This document shows positions 47,651-57,673 of a DNA stretch of 64,000 bases, piece after piece. Below the pieces are notes generated by a model. The model was not told the origin of the DNA, did not search any database, and saw only the letters and a list, made by a program, of their open reading frames with translations. Position 1 is the first letter of the stretch. Each line of letters starts with the position of its first letter. This DNA comes from Massilia frigida (GTDB taxonomy: Bacteria; Pseudomonadota; Gammaproteobacteria; Burkholderiales; Burkholderiaceae_D): the NCBI RefSeq assembly GCF_011682175.1, contig NZ_WHJG01000003.1, positions 1 through 64,000 of the forward strand, given 5' to 3'. The translations under genes and the position numbers were made by a program.

Positions 47651-48553
47651 ATGCCTTACATGACCATCGAAGACACGATCGGCAACACCCCGCTGGTACG
47701 CCTGGTGCGCCTGCCGGGCGCCGATGCGGCCGCGCGTAACAATATCATCCTCGGCAAGATGGAAGGCGATAATCCGGCCGGGTCGGTCAAGGACCGCGCC
47801 GCCATGTCGATGCTGCGCCGCGCCGAAGAACGCGGCCAGATCAAGCCGGGCGACACCCTGATCGAAGCGACCAGCGGCAACACCGGCATCGCGCTGGCGA
47901 TGGCGGCGGCGATCCGCGGCTACAAGATGCTGCTGCTAATGCCCGAATACCTGTCGATCGAGCGGCGCCAGAGCATGGCGGCATACGGCGCCCAGATCAT
48001 CCTCACGCCCAAGACGGGCGGCATGGAATACGCGCGCGACATGGCCGAGCAGTTGCAGCGCGACGGCAAGGGCATCATCCTCGACCAGTTCGGCAACGCC
48101 GACAATCCGCGCGCCCACTACGAATCGACCGGTCCCGAGATCTGGCGCGATACCAAGGGCGGCGTCACCCACTTTGTCAGCGCCATGGGCACCACCGGCA
48201 CCATCATGGGCGTGTCGCAGTACCTCAAGGAGCAAAACCCGGCGGTGCAGATCATCGGCGCCCAGCCGGAAGAAGGCTCGCAGATCCCGGGCATTCGCAA
48301 GTGGCCCGAAGCCTACCTGCCCAAGATCTTCGACAAGGCCAGGGTCGACCAGGTCGAGAACGTGAGCCAGGCCGCGGCCGAGCAGATGGCGCGCCGCATG
48401 GCGGCCGAAGAAGGCATCTTTTGCGGCATCTCGGCCGCCGGCGCCTGCGAGATCGCCCTGCGCATTTCACAAACGGTGGAAAATGCCACCATCGTGTTCA
48501 TCGTGTGCGACCGCGGCGACCGTTACCTGTCGACCGGCGTATTCCCCGCATAA
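47651..48553 (+). CDS. cysM: Cysteine synthase B
   Basis: A 300-residue PLP enzyme that makes cysteine from O-acetylserine and sulphide or thiosulphate. The PLP lysine motif NPAGSVKDRAAM, SGNTGIALAMA and the GTTGTIMGVSQYLKE phosphate-binding loop are present. Length and the start TIEDTIGNTPLVRL favour CysM over CysK. It stands alone with its own terminator. Confidence 0.94.
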   Translation: MPYMTIEDTIGNTPLVRLVRLPGADAAARNNIILGKMEGDNPAGSVKDRAAMSMLRRAEERGQIKPGDTLIEATSGNTGIALAMAAAIRGYKMLLLMPEYLSIERRQSMAAYGAQIILTPKTGGMEYARDMAEQLQRDGKGIILDQFGNADNPRAHYESTGPEIWRDTKGGVTHFVSAMGTTGTIMGVSQYLKEQNPAVQIIGAQPEEGSQIPGIRKWPEAYLPKIFDKARVDQVENVSQAAAEQMARRMAAEEGIFCGISAAGACEIALRISQTVENATIVFIVCDRGDRYLSTGVFPA

Positions 48554-48594
48554 GCGGCGGCGCGGGCCTGCACGGTGGCCCGCACAAAAAAACA

Positions 48595-48648
48595 AACGCC
48601 TTCCACCGCGAACGAGTCGAGGACCCGTTCATGGTGGAAGGCGTTTTT
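48595..48648 (+). terminator. Terminator after cysM
   Basis: A 13-bp stem AACGCCTTCCACC/GGTGGAAGGCGTT with an inner GAACG/CGTTC pair and five T residues. Confidence 0.8.
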
Positions 48649-48702
48649 GCATGCTTCCCGCGCGCCGCCCCCCACAGGGCAATGCACGGGCTTTTCCGGC
48701 CT

Positions 48703-48758
48703 GGCCTGCGCGGCCCGGCCTGCGCGGCCCGGCCTGCGCGGCCCGGCCTGCGCGGCCC
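48703..48758. repeat. Four tandem copies of a 14-base repeat
   Basis: GGCCTGCGCGGCCC is repeated four times without spacing. It lies in the gap between cysM and the small HTH gene, close to the latter's 3' end. Confidence 0.85.
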
Positions 48759-48772
48759 GACCAATCCCGCTA

Positions 48773-49099
48773 TTACGCTGGATCGCCTTCTTTTGGCTTG
48801 AACTGCTTGTCGCTGATGCGGAACTTGTTGCGGCGGTCGCCCATCAAGTAGCGCAGGTCGCGGATCGACAGGTCGCTTACTTCGTGCATGCGGATCAGCA
48901 GGGAGGCGCCGACCGGCAGGCGGTGGTGACGGATCTTCGAGATCACTGGCGGCGCCACTTCCAGCGCGCGCGACAGGGCTGCATCGTTCTTGAGACGCAG
49001 ATTTTCGATCAGCGTGTCCAATAAACGATTTGGGTTGTATTGCAGCAGATCATCGGAGTCCGAATCGCTGTTCATATCAATGCCGACTTGGTTTGTCAT
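48773..49099 (-). CDS. Small helix-turn-helix (XRE-like) protein
   Basis: A 108-residue protein starting MTNQVGIDMNSDSDSDDLL. Residues about 25-80 form a likely helix-turn-helix: LIENLRLKNDAALSRALEVAPPVISKIRHHRL, followed by LLIRMHEVSDLSIRDLRYLMGD. Similar short regulators are common in Oxalobacteraceae. The ATG at 49099 was chosen over upstream frame; MNSDSD at 49075 is an alternative. It has a 470-base AT-rich upstream region that may hold its control sites. The target is unknown. Confidence 0.72.
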   Translation of the reverse strand: MTNQVGIDMNSDSDSDDLLQYNPNRLLDTLIENLRLKNDAALSRALEVAPPVISKIRHHRLPVGASLLIRMHEVSDLSIRDLRYLMGDRRNKFRISDKQFKPKEGDPA

Positions 49100-49568
49100 G
49101 ATGTCAATAATTCCTATTGTGAGTGGTGCTGCTAAGTCAAACACGCGGAGCTCTCGCTGCTGGTCAACCACCGTCGAAGTGCGCTTGCGAATTTATCTTG
49201 GGTAACACTTTTTAAAAAATATACACAATTGTACAACGTTTTGTAATCTAATACCGATAAGCAATAACAGATTACAAAATGATGTCGGTTGTGTTGTCTG
49301 ATCGCAACATAGCCGCATTGCAATTCTCTCACAAAATCACTGAAAAGCTAATTGTTTTCCAAGAAAACTTAAGTGTAAGACAATTTAGATGCCTCCGCCG
49401 CACAATTCTAAACAGAACTGGCTTATTAGCAACATGTTTCTGAGTATATTAACGCAAGAGGGGTTTCTATGGGGCACGAATGAATATGCGTGCGCATGCG
49501 CCGCAGCCGCATGAGCCGGACAAGGCGCGCTTTGCGCGCCAAAAACCGGCCCTGCGCGTGACATTCCT
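49100..49568. other. AT-rich intergenic region between the HTH gene and mltB
   Basis: No gene is seen in 470 bases. It is much more AT-rich than its surroundings and contains an 11-base inverted repeat (TTTTGTAATCT/AGATTACAAAA, 49239-49279), an operator candidate. The HTH gene's promoter should lie at its left end. Confidence 0.55.
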
Positions 49569-50750
49569 TTACAAAGTTTCCCCGGAGGCAAGAGGCTGTC
49601 CCGACCGGGCCAGGCGGATGGCGCGCCCCAGTTCGATGACCGACATGGCGTAGAAGTAAGAGCGGTTGTATTGCGTGATAGCGAAAAAATTATCGGTGGC
49701 GATGCGGTACTCGGTCGGCTCGCTGCCGTTGGGCAGGTCGATCAAGCCGTAGCGCTGGCTGGCGGGCAGGGCGGCGCTGCTGCTCACGCCGCCGGCGCGC
49801 AATTCGTCGCCCCGGAACTTGGCCGCCAGGCCCTGGTTGAGGAAGCTTTCCCACACCCGGTCGTCGGACACGCGCGCCGGATAGACGATCGGGCCGCCCT
49901 GTTTGGGCTGCCAGCCGTGCTGCACCAGGAAACTGGCCACGCTGCCGATCACATCGACCGCCGAGTTGCGCAAGTCGATATTGCCATCGTTGTCGTAGTC
50001 GACCCCGTAGGCCAGCACGCTGCCCGGCATGAACTGCGGCATGCCGATGGCGCCGGCGAAGGAGCCGAGCATGGACAGCGGGTCGATATTCGACTTGCGC
50101 GCCAGCAGCAGCGCGTTTTCCAGTTCGCCCCGGAAGAACGCCATGCGCGCCGCCTGGTTGGGCGCCTCGGGATAGGCGAAGGCGAGCGTCGTGAGCACGT
50201 CCAGCACGCGGAAGCGCCCCGTATTCTTCCCATAAATCGTTTCCACGCCGATGATGCCGACGATAACCTCGGCCGGCACGCCGTATTCGGCCTGGGCGCG
50301 CGCCAGTACGGCGGCGTGCTGGTTCCAGAACGCCACGCCAGCCCGGATGCGGATCGGTTCGATGGTCACCCGGCTATAGTTTTGCCAGTTCTTGGGCTTG
50401 CCCTTGGGCGCCGGTTTGACCAGCTGGACCGCCGCATCGATATAGCGGATCTGGCCGATCAGCGCACCCAGCTCGGCGCGCGGAAAGCCGTGCCGCAAGG
50501 CCAGCTCGTCGGCGAAAGCAATGACCGCCTCCGACTCGCTGAACACGATGGCGTCGCCGGCCAGGGCTGCGGCCGCAGCGGGCGCGGCCACGAGCGGCGC
50601 CGCCGTGCGCGCTGCGGCCCTGGCCCCCGCCTTGGCCCCCGCCTTGGCGCGGCTATGCGCGCTTTTCTTGCCGGGTTTCTTGGCAGGCGCCGCCTGGCTC
50701 AGGGGACTTGCCGACACAGCCAGTGCCAGCAAGAGAGATATCAGTTTCAT
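49569..50750 (-). CDS. mltB: Lytic murein transglycosylase B family
   Basis: A 393-residue peptidoglycan-cutting enzyme. A signal peptide is followed by a basic Ala/Lys linker (to about residue 60). The SltB/MltB domain comes next, with the catalytic Glu in VIVGIIGVETIYGKNTG, then FAGAIGMPQFMPGSVLAYGVDYD and IGSVASFLVQHGWQ. No lipobox is apparent, so it may be a soluble form. Its start overlaps the tgpA stop (TAATG on the minus strand), so it closes the moxR-DUF58-tgpA operon. Confidence 0.9.
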   Translation of the reverse strand: MKLISLLLALAVSASPLSQAAPAKKPGKKSAHSRAKAGAKAGARAAARTAAPLVAAPAAAAALAGDAIVFSESEAVIAFADELALRHGFPRAELGALIGQIRYIDAAVQLVKPAPKGKPKNWQNYSRVTIEPIRIRAGVAFWNQHAAVLARAQAEYGVPAEVIVGIIGVETIYGKNTGRFRVLDVLTTLAFAYPEAPNQAARMAFFRGELENALLLARKSNIDPLSMLGSFAGAIGMPQFMPGSVLAYGVDYDNDGNIDLRNSAVDVIGSVASFLVQHGWQPKQGGPIVYPARVSDDRVWESFLNQGLAAKFRGDELRAGGVSSSAALPASQRYGLIDLPNGSEPTEYRIATDNFFAITQYNRSYFYAMSVIELGRAIRLARSGQPLASGETL

Positions 50751-52777
50751 TAAATGTTGTTCAGCAAACTTTTCAAGGTGGAAGCCAGCCCGGGAGCGGG
50801 TGGCCGGGCACTGTATTTATGGGCGCTGTAGAGCGCCAGGAAGCGGTCGATGGCCGCCAGCTTGTCTTGCCCCAGCGTGCCGTGCGCGAGCCGCGCCGCG
50901 TACGCGTTCGGGCCCTCGTCGGCGGCGCGCGCCATGCCAAGCTGGCTCATCCGTCGACCCAGGGCCGAGTATAGCGCATCGACCGGGTCTGTCTCGCGCC
51001 GCTGGCGTACCGCGCGCCACAGCAGCAACACGGCGCCGAGCGCGGCCAGGATGGCGAGGCTGCGCCAGTGCATCAGGCTGAGCTTGAGGCTTTCCAGGAA
51101 CCCGCTCTGGCGTTCCGGGGTGTAGTTCAGGATCCACTGGTTCCAGCCCGTGTTGATCGCCCCGATGCGAAAGCGCAGCTGTTCGAACAGCGCATTGCGC
51201 TCGCCGCCGAAATCGAGCAGGCCGCCCAGGCCGGCGAAGGCCGGGGTATTCTGCGCCAGCGCGCTCGACAGGCCACGCTGCACCCGTTCCGGCGCCACCG
51301 CGGCGGTCGGGTCGACCCGGATCCAGCCGCGCCCGGCGATCCAGATTTCCGCCCAGGCATGCGCTTCCGACTGGCGCACCATCAGGAAGCCGTCGATGGG
51401 ATTGAGTTCGCCGCCCTGGTAGCCGATCACCACGCGCGCCGGCACCTCGGCCGCGCGCATCAAGACCACGAACGCGCTGGCGAAGTGCTCGCAAAAGCCG
51501 GCGCGCGTCTTGAACAGGAATTCGTCGACCGAGTCGCGTCCCAGCAGGGGCGGCTGCAGCGTGTACGAGAACGGCAGCCTGGTGAACATGCCCAGCACCG
51601 CATTGGCGCGCGCGGCCGGATCGGCGCTCATCTGCGCGATCTGCGCGCCGGTCTCGAGCGCCCGCGGATTGAAGCCGTCCGGCAGGGCCAGCCAGCGTGC
51701 GCGGTCTTTCAGTTCGGCGCCATCGTCAAGGCCGTAATCCGTGTGCGACGACAGCTCGTAGCGCACGCGCTTGCTCGTTGGCAGGCTGGACGTCAGTTCC
51801 ATCTCGCTCGACACGGCGGCCGCATTCTCGCTCAGGACAGGCAAGCGGTCCGGCAGGTCGAGTGCGAACAGCCAGTTGTTCGACGACGGTTCCAGGGTCA
51901 GTTCGTAGCGCACGGCTTCCCCGCGCACGGTCAGCGACACCTGGTCGGGGAAGCGCCGGCCACGCCGCCGCAGCGGGGTCCAGGTGCGGCCGTCGAAGTC
52001 GCCCATCACCACGCCGCGCCAGTACAGTTGCGGCTTGGGCGGCACCGGATCGAGAAAGCGCACCTGGAACACCGGGTCGTCCGACTGCGCCAGGTTCGAC
52101 AGATTCCCCGGCGCCATGCTGTTCGACAGTCCGGTGCGCCCGCCCTGGGCGTCGCTCGGCATGCCCCACAGCGGCCCCTGGATGCGCGGGAACAGGAAGA
52201 ACAGCATCAGTGCCAGCGGCGCGGCCAGCAGGAACACGCGCGCGCCCATCCACAGGCGCCGGCCCAGCGGCGGCACGCTGCCGGTAAACTGGAACGATAG
52301 CTGGGCGGTCAGCAGCGCGATGACCGAGGCCACCATCATCAGCGCCGTCAGGATGCTCTGCGAATAAAAGAAATTGGTCAGCACCAGGAACAGCGACAGG
52401 AAGACCACCACGAACAGGTCGCGTTTGGCGTGCATTTCCAGCATCTTGAAAGCGACCAGCAGCACCAGCATGGCCACCCCGGCATCGCGGCCGAACAGGG
52501 TGCGGTAGCTCATGAACACGCCCGCCATGGCCGCCATCGATAGCGGCAGCAGCAGGTAGGCCGATGGCATGCGGGTGCCGCGCACGGTGGCCAGGGTACG
52601 CCACAGCAGGGTCAGGGCGCACAGGCTCGAGACCCACAGCGGCAGGTGCCCGGCGTGGGGCGCCAGCACCATCAGGGCCGCGCCCAGCAGCAGCAGGGTG
52701 TCGGCCTTGTCGCGCGGTAGTTGGGCGGCCAGGCGCGCCAGGCTGGCGCGCGGTGCGCCGACGCTGGCGCCGCTCAT
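50750..52777 (-). CDS. tgpA: Membrane transglutaminase-like protein (TgpA/DUF3488)
   Basis: The 675-residue protein has six to seven N-terminal membrane segments (to about 200), a periplasmic region and a transglutaminase core with Cys in GFCEHFASAFVVLMRAA, His in SEAHAWAEIW and Asp in WIRVDPTAAV, then a last membrane segment near 575 and a DUF4129-like tail. TgpA is essential in Pseudomonas and found with MoxR and DUF58 proteins. It overlaps DUF58 by four bases. The target of the enzyme is not established. Confidence 0.9.
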   Translation of the reverse strand: MSGASVGAPRASLARLAAQLPRDKADTLLLLGAALMVLAPHAGHLPLWVSSLCALTLLWRTLATVRGTRMPSAYLLLPLSMAAMAGVFMSYRTLFGRDAGVAMLVLLVAFKMLEMHAKRDLFVVVFLSLFLVLTNFFYSQSILTALMMVASVIALLTAQLSFQFTGSVPPLGRRLWMGARVFLLAAPLALMLFFLFPRIQGPLWGMPSDAQGGRTGLSNSMAPGNLSNLAQSDDPVFQVRFLDPVPPKPQLYWRGVVMGDFDGRTWTPLRRRGRRFPDQVSLTVRGEAVRYELTLEPSSNNWLFALDLPDRLPVLSENAAAVSSEMELTSSLPTSKRVRYELSSHTDYGLDDGAELKDRARWLALPDGFNPRALETGAQIAQMSADPAARANAVLGMFTRLPFSYTLQPPLLGRDSVDEFLFKTRAGFCEHFASAFVVLMRAAEVPARVVIGYQGGELNPIDGFLMVRQSEAHAWAEIWIAGRGWIRVDPTAAVAPERVQRGLSSALAQNTPAFAGLGGLLDFGGERNALFEQLRFRIGAINTGWNQWILNYTPERQSGFLESLKLSLMHWRSLAILAALGAVLLLWRAVRQRRETDPVDALYSALGRRMSQLGMARAADEGPNAYAARLAHGTLGQDKLAAIDRFLALYSAHKYSARPPAPGLASTLKSLLNNI

Positions 52778-53781
52778 GGCGCCTGCTTCAGGCCATGCAG
52801 CGCCAGTGCGCGCAGGCAGGCCGCCTGGTGCGCTTCGCCGAGCGCCGCCTCGAAGTCGGTGGCGCCGATGCGAAAGGCGTAGGGCAGGGCGCGCTGTTCG
52901 GCGTCGAGCACCCAGCGCGTCATGCGCGACAGGCGCAGTTCGAGGTTCATGATGGCGGGCATGGCGTTAAAGTCGAGCACCAGTTCGTCCACCGCGCCGC
53001 CCTCGAAATGCTTGGTCACCAGTTGGCCGCCGTCGGCCGGGTCGAGCCGCGCGATCTGGCGCCAGGCCATGTGGCGCGGCGAGTCGCCCGGCTGGTAGCT
53101 GCGGATGCCGGCAAAGTCGTCGTGGCCGGCGTGGCCATGGCCGTCGGCGCTCTCGACGCCCGATATCGGCAGCGGCGGCGCGTTTTCCTCGGGGAAGGGA
53201 TACACCAGCGCGTTCAGGTCCGGCTGCCAATAGCTCCACGCGCGCAACAGGCCGAGCGGAAAACGCGTGGTCAGGCGGATGCGCGGCGCGGCCAGCCAGC
53301 CGCGTTCCGTGCTCGGCGCCGACAGCAGCACGGCGCTGCTCGCGCCAGCCGCCACGTCGGTCACGTGGCGCGCATCGCCGGCCTCCATGAAGTCGACCCA
53401 CAGCGCGTAGCGGTCCAGTTTGGTGCGGTTGACCAGGTGCAGTTCGAACTGCGCCACTTCGCCCGCGAACACCGGCTGCGCGCGGCCCGGGCGCAGGTGC
53501 AGGTGCGCCAGGTTTTTATAGGTCATGTAGATGTCGACCATGGCGCAGGTGCCCATGGTGAAGGTCAGCGCGAAACCCAGGCCGAGCGAATAGTTGATCG
53601 AGCCGATCAGCAGGATCAGGATCAGCGCGGCAAATCCCATGCCGGCACCGGAAGGCAGGATGAACACGCGGCGCTGGGTCAGCAAGGTTTCGCCGGGGTC
53701 GACGCCGCGCTTCTGGAACAGCCAGGTGTCGGCCTTGGCGCGCACCGCGGCGGGAATGAAGCGGTTCAGGGAGGCAGCCAT
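52774..53781 (-). CDS. DUF58-domain protein
   Basis: A 335-residue protein with two adjacent membrane segments near residues 48-85 and the DUF58 signature late on: FAGIRSYQPGDSPRHMAWRQIAR. DUF58 proteins partner with MoxR ATPases in envelope or metalloprotein maturation. The gene overlaps tgpA by four bases and starts four bases after moxR. Confidence 0.9.
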   Translation of the reverse strand: MAASLNRFIPAAVRAKADTWLFQKRGVDPGETLLTQRRVFILPSGAGMGFAALILILLIGSINYSLGLGFALTFTMGTCAMVDIYMTYKNLAHLHLRPGRAQPVFAGEVAQFELHLVNRTKLDRYALWVDFMEAGDARHVTDVAAGASSAVLLSAPSTERGWLAAPRIRLTTRFPLGLLRAWSYWQPDLNALVYPFPEENAPPLPISGVESADGHGHAGHDDFAGIRSYQPGDSPRHMAWRQIARLDPADGGQLVTKHFEGGAVDELVLDFNAMPAIMNLELRLSRMTRWVLDAEQRALPYAFRIGATDFEAALGEAHQAACLRALALHGLKQAP

Positions 53782-53785
53782 TGCC

Positions 53786-54706
<921 letters not shown>

Positions 54707-54881
54707 GGTGGTTATCTTTACAGTGTGCTGTGGGTGGTCGCGCGCACCCGCGTGGGGCACGGCATGGTAGATTAGCGCCATCGGCACCGACTATTCCGTC
54801 ATCACGACCCGTTCTCAGGATTCTATGCGAGAACGGCATGTCCGGTGCAACATTGATGACACCGCTATTGAAATGACGCAC

Positions 54882-55814
54882 ATGAGCACAGCAATCTACA
54901 GCCACCCCGACTGCCGCCGCCACGACATGGGCGAATGGCATCCGGAATCCCCGGCGCGCCTGCAGGCGATCGAAGACCAGTTGATTTCGGCCCGCCTCGA
55001 TGGCCTGCTGGAACGGCGCGAGGCACCGCTGGCCGAAATTCCCGCGATCGGCCGCAATCACACGCCGGAAGCCATTGCCCTGGTGCGCGACAATACGCCC
55101 ACGGCCGAGGGCGACACCTATCCGCTCGATGGCGACACCTCGCTGTGTTCGTACAGCTACCAGGCCGCGCTGCGCGCCGCCGGCGCCGCGCTGGCCGCCA
55201 CCGACGCGGTCATTGCCGGCAGCATAGCCAACGCCTTCTGCGCGGTCCGCCCGCCCGGCCACCACGCCATGCCGACCGAGCCGATGGGCTTCTGCCTGTT
55301 TAACAATGTGGCCATCGCGGCGCGCCACGCGCTCGATTCGCATGGCCTGGAACGGGTGGCGATCATCGACTTCGACGTCCATCACGGCAATGGCACCGCC
55401 GCCTCGTTCCGGGACGACCCGCGCGTGCTGATGGCCAGCTTCTACCAGCATCCGTTTTATCCGTACACCGAACCGGAGCCGCGCACCGCCACCATGATCA
55501 ATATTCCGGTACCGGCGCGCAGCGGGGGCGACGTGGTACGCCAGCTGATCACCGAACACTGGCTGCCGGCGCTGCACGACTTCAAGCCGGAAATGATCTT
55601 CATCTCGGCCGGTTTCGACGCCCACCGCGAAGACGATGTGGGCGGCATGGGCCTGGTGGAAGCCGATTACGCCTGGATCACGCGCCAGGTGATGACGGTG
55701 GCGCGCCTGTACGCGCGCGGACGCATCGTCAGCTGCCTCGAAGGCGGCTACAACCTGTCGGCCCTGGGCCGCAGCGTGGTGGCGCACGTCAAGGTGCTGG
55801 CCGATCTGGAGTAG
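54882..55814 (+). CDS. Histone-deacetylase family amidohydrolase
   Basis: A 310-residue class II-type deacetylase. Features are HPESPARLQAI near the start, RPPGHHAMPTEPMGFCLFNN with the catalytic His pair, DFDVHHGNGTAASF with zinc ligands Asp and His, and SAGFDAHREDDVGGM with the third ligand. It would remove acyl groups from polyamines or proteins; the bacterial substrate is not determined by sequence. The ATG at 54882 is preferred; MTH nine bases upstream is in phase. It is divergent from moxR. Confidence 0.9.
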   Translation: MSTAIYSHPDCRRHDMGEWHPESPARLQAIEDQLISARLDGLLERREAPLAEIPAIGRNHTPEAIALVRDNTPTAEGDTYPLDGDTSLCSYSYQAALRAAGAALAATDAVIAGSIANAFCAVRPPGHHAMPTEPMGFCLFNNVAIAARHALDSHGLERVAIIDFDVHHGNGTAASFRDDPRVLMASFYQHPFYPYTEPEPRTATMINIPVPARSGGDVVRQLITEHWLPALHDFKPEMIFISAGFDAHREDDVGGMGLVEADYAWITRQVMTVARLYARGRIVSCLEGGYNLSALGRSVVAHVKVLADLE

Positions 55815-55869
55815 TGTTTTCCGGGGGCGGGTAAAATAGCGCCTTATACGAGAATTCCGAAAGCACAGC

Positions 55870-56817
55870 ATGTCGATACAATGGTACCCGGGCCACATGA
55901 ACGCCGCCCGCAAGAAGGCGGCCGAACAGATGGAGAACACCGATCTGGTGATCGAGGTGCTCGATGCGCGCCTGCCCGAGGCGAGCTGCAACCCGATGGT
56001 CGAAGAGCTGCGCCTGTTCCGCCAGCGCCCCTGCCTCAAGATCCTCAACAAGGTCGACCTGGCCGACCCGGCCGCCACCGCCGCCTGGAGCGCCTACTAC
56101 AACGCGCAGGAAGGCGTGACCGCCTACGCGATGACCACCAAGAAGCCGGGCGAGGTGGCCCGGATTCCCGACCTGTGCCAGTCGCTGGCGCCGCACCGGG
56201 GCGTACCGACCAAGCCGCTGCGCATCATGATCATGGGGATTCCCAACGTCGGCAAATCGACCCTGATGAACGCGCTGCTCAAGAAAAAAGTGGCGAAGGT
56301 GGGCGACGAGCCGGCCGTCACCAAGATGCAGCAAAAGCTTTACCTCGGCAAGAACACGATCCTGGTCGATACCCCCGGCATGCTGTGGCCGAAGATCGCG
56401 CTGGCCAGCGATGGCCTGATGCTGGCCGCCAGCCACGCCATCGGCTCGAACGCGCTGATCGAAGATGAAGTGGCCGTGTTCCTGGCCGACGAACTGCTGG
56501 TGCGCTATCCGGCGCTGCTGACGGCGCGCTACGGCTTCAAGACCGAGGGCATGGACGGCATCGCCGTGGTCGAAGGCGTGGCGGCGCGGCGCGGCTACCG
56601 CCAGAAGGGCGGCGACCTCGATTTCGAAAAGGCCTCGCACATCTTCCTGCAGGATTACCGCACCGGCGCGCTCGGTCGCATCAGCCTCGAAACGCCGGAA
56701 ACGCGCGCCGTGCGCCTGGCCCAGCATGAGGCCGAGATGGCCGCCAAGGCCGCCAAGGCGGCAGCGATTGCAGCCGAAAAAGCGGCGAATTCGGCGCGCG
56801 GCAAGCGCGGTACCTGA
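55870..56817 (+). CDS. Circularly permuted ribosome-biogenesis GTPase (RbgA/YlqF family)
   Basis: A 315-residue GTPase with motifs in permuted order: G4 (LNKVDLADP) near residue 65, then G1 (GIPNVGKSTLMN) near 128 and G3 (DTPGMLWPK) near 168. The start QWYPGHMNAARKKAAE is that of RbgA. The family matures the large ribosomal subunit. The C-terminal 70 residues include an alanine/lysine-rich tail. It lies 55 bases after the deacetylase and may share its transcript. Confidence 0.92.
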   Translation: MSIQWYPGHMNAARKKAAEQMENTDLVIEVLDARLPEASCNPMVEELRLFRQRPCLKILNKVDLADPAATAAWSAYYNAQEGVTAYAMTTKKPGEVARIPDLCQSLAPHRGVPTKPLRIMIMGIPNVGKSTLMNALLKKKVAKVGDEPAVTKMQQKLYLGKNTILVDTPGMLWPKIALASDGLMLAASHAIGSNALIEDEVAVFLADELLVRYPALLTARYGFKTEGMDGIAVVEGVAARRGYRQKGGDLDFEKASHIFLQDYRTGALGRISLETPETRAVRLAQHEAEMAAKAAKAAAIAAEKAANSARGKRGT

Positions 56818-56845
56818 GCGCCGCCATCTCCCGATGAGCGGGAGC

Positions 56846-56880
56846 GCATGTTGACGAATATTGCATATTCGTCAACATGC
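56846..56880. repeat. Perfect 16-bp palindrome upstream of orphan membrane protein
   Basis: Arms GCATGTTGACGAATAT and ATATTCGTCAACATGC around a three-base loop. TATACT, a minus-10-like box, lies just next to it (56880-56885), so it could be an operator. The arm reaches to 33 bases before the next start. It could alternatively form an mRNA hairpin. Confidence 0.7.
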
Positions 56881-56912
56881 TATACTTTCCGTTCATTTGC
56901 CTGGAGTCCTCC

Positions 56913-57461
56913 ATGAACGTAGCGCGTCCCCCGATCACCTATACCGAAGGCAAACGATTTGCCTGGGCGTGTATTCCAGTCAGTGCCATCGTCCTGGCGC
57001 TCAGTGTGGCAGCATTCAGGGAAGGCAAGACGGGCTTTTTCATCGCCGGGCTCCTGCTGGGCGGGTGGGCCGCCGTGATGGGCGTGCTTCAATTTGCCAT
57101 GAATGGCAGGCACGCCACGATGACGGTGAGCGACGAGGGCGTCCGCTTTGCCGATGGCTTGTCCGTGGCGTTCTCGGACATGGAAAAAATTACAACCATC
57201 AATCCATTTCCGAATGTTTTCGGCAGTTTCCTCAATATCGTCTTTTACGTGAATCCCGACGTGGCGGTCAAACAGGCTGGACGCAGTTTGCGGCGGGCGT
57301 TCTGCCTGACCACGGTGGGCGGCAACATCAGCATGGTCGGGAAACACAAAATGTTCAGCTTCATGACGCCGGGCATCCGGCCGATATCCGGCGCCAAAAT
57401 GGACCAGGATGCTATCCTGGAAGACCTGTTTGCGCGCTTCGATGCCGTCCAGAACCGCTGA
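56913..57461 (+). CDS. Orphan membrane protein with PH-like domain
   Basis: A 182-residue protein with two membrane segments near residues 20-38 and 48-66 and then a strand-rich C-terminal part (MTVSDEGVRFADGLSVAFSDMEKITTIN), an arrangement often seen in small PH-like membrane proteins. The GGAG before MNVARPP marks the start. No function is known. It is preceded by a striking palindrome with no other gene close by. Confidence 0.7.
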   Translation: MNVARPPITYTEGKRFAWACIPVSAIVLALSVAAFREGKTGFFIAGLLLGGWAAVMGVLQFAMNGRHATMTVSDEGVRFADGLSVAFSDMEKITTINPFPNVFGSFLNIVFYVNPDVAVKQAGRSLRRAFCLTTVGGNISMVGKHKMFSFMTPGIRPISGAKMDQDAILEDLFARFDAVQNR

Positions 57462-57673
57462 ACAAGGCGTGCGCCGGCATGCGGCGCTTCCCGCATTGCA
57501 TTGACATCTGTTCAACTATGGCGCTTAATGAAAGCATCGTGCAAAGGATTTCAGAGGCGGCCGAGGGTTGACTGAGCGGATATCCGAACATCGGTCTCTC
57601 GGTTGGCGAATGTGTCGCTTGCCTGCGCCCAGCTCTGGCGCACACCGATTACTTCAACCGAAATGGAGTCCGA

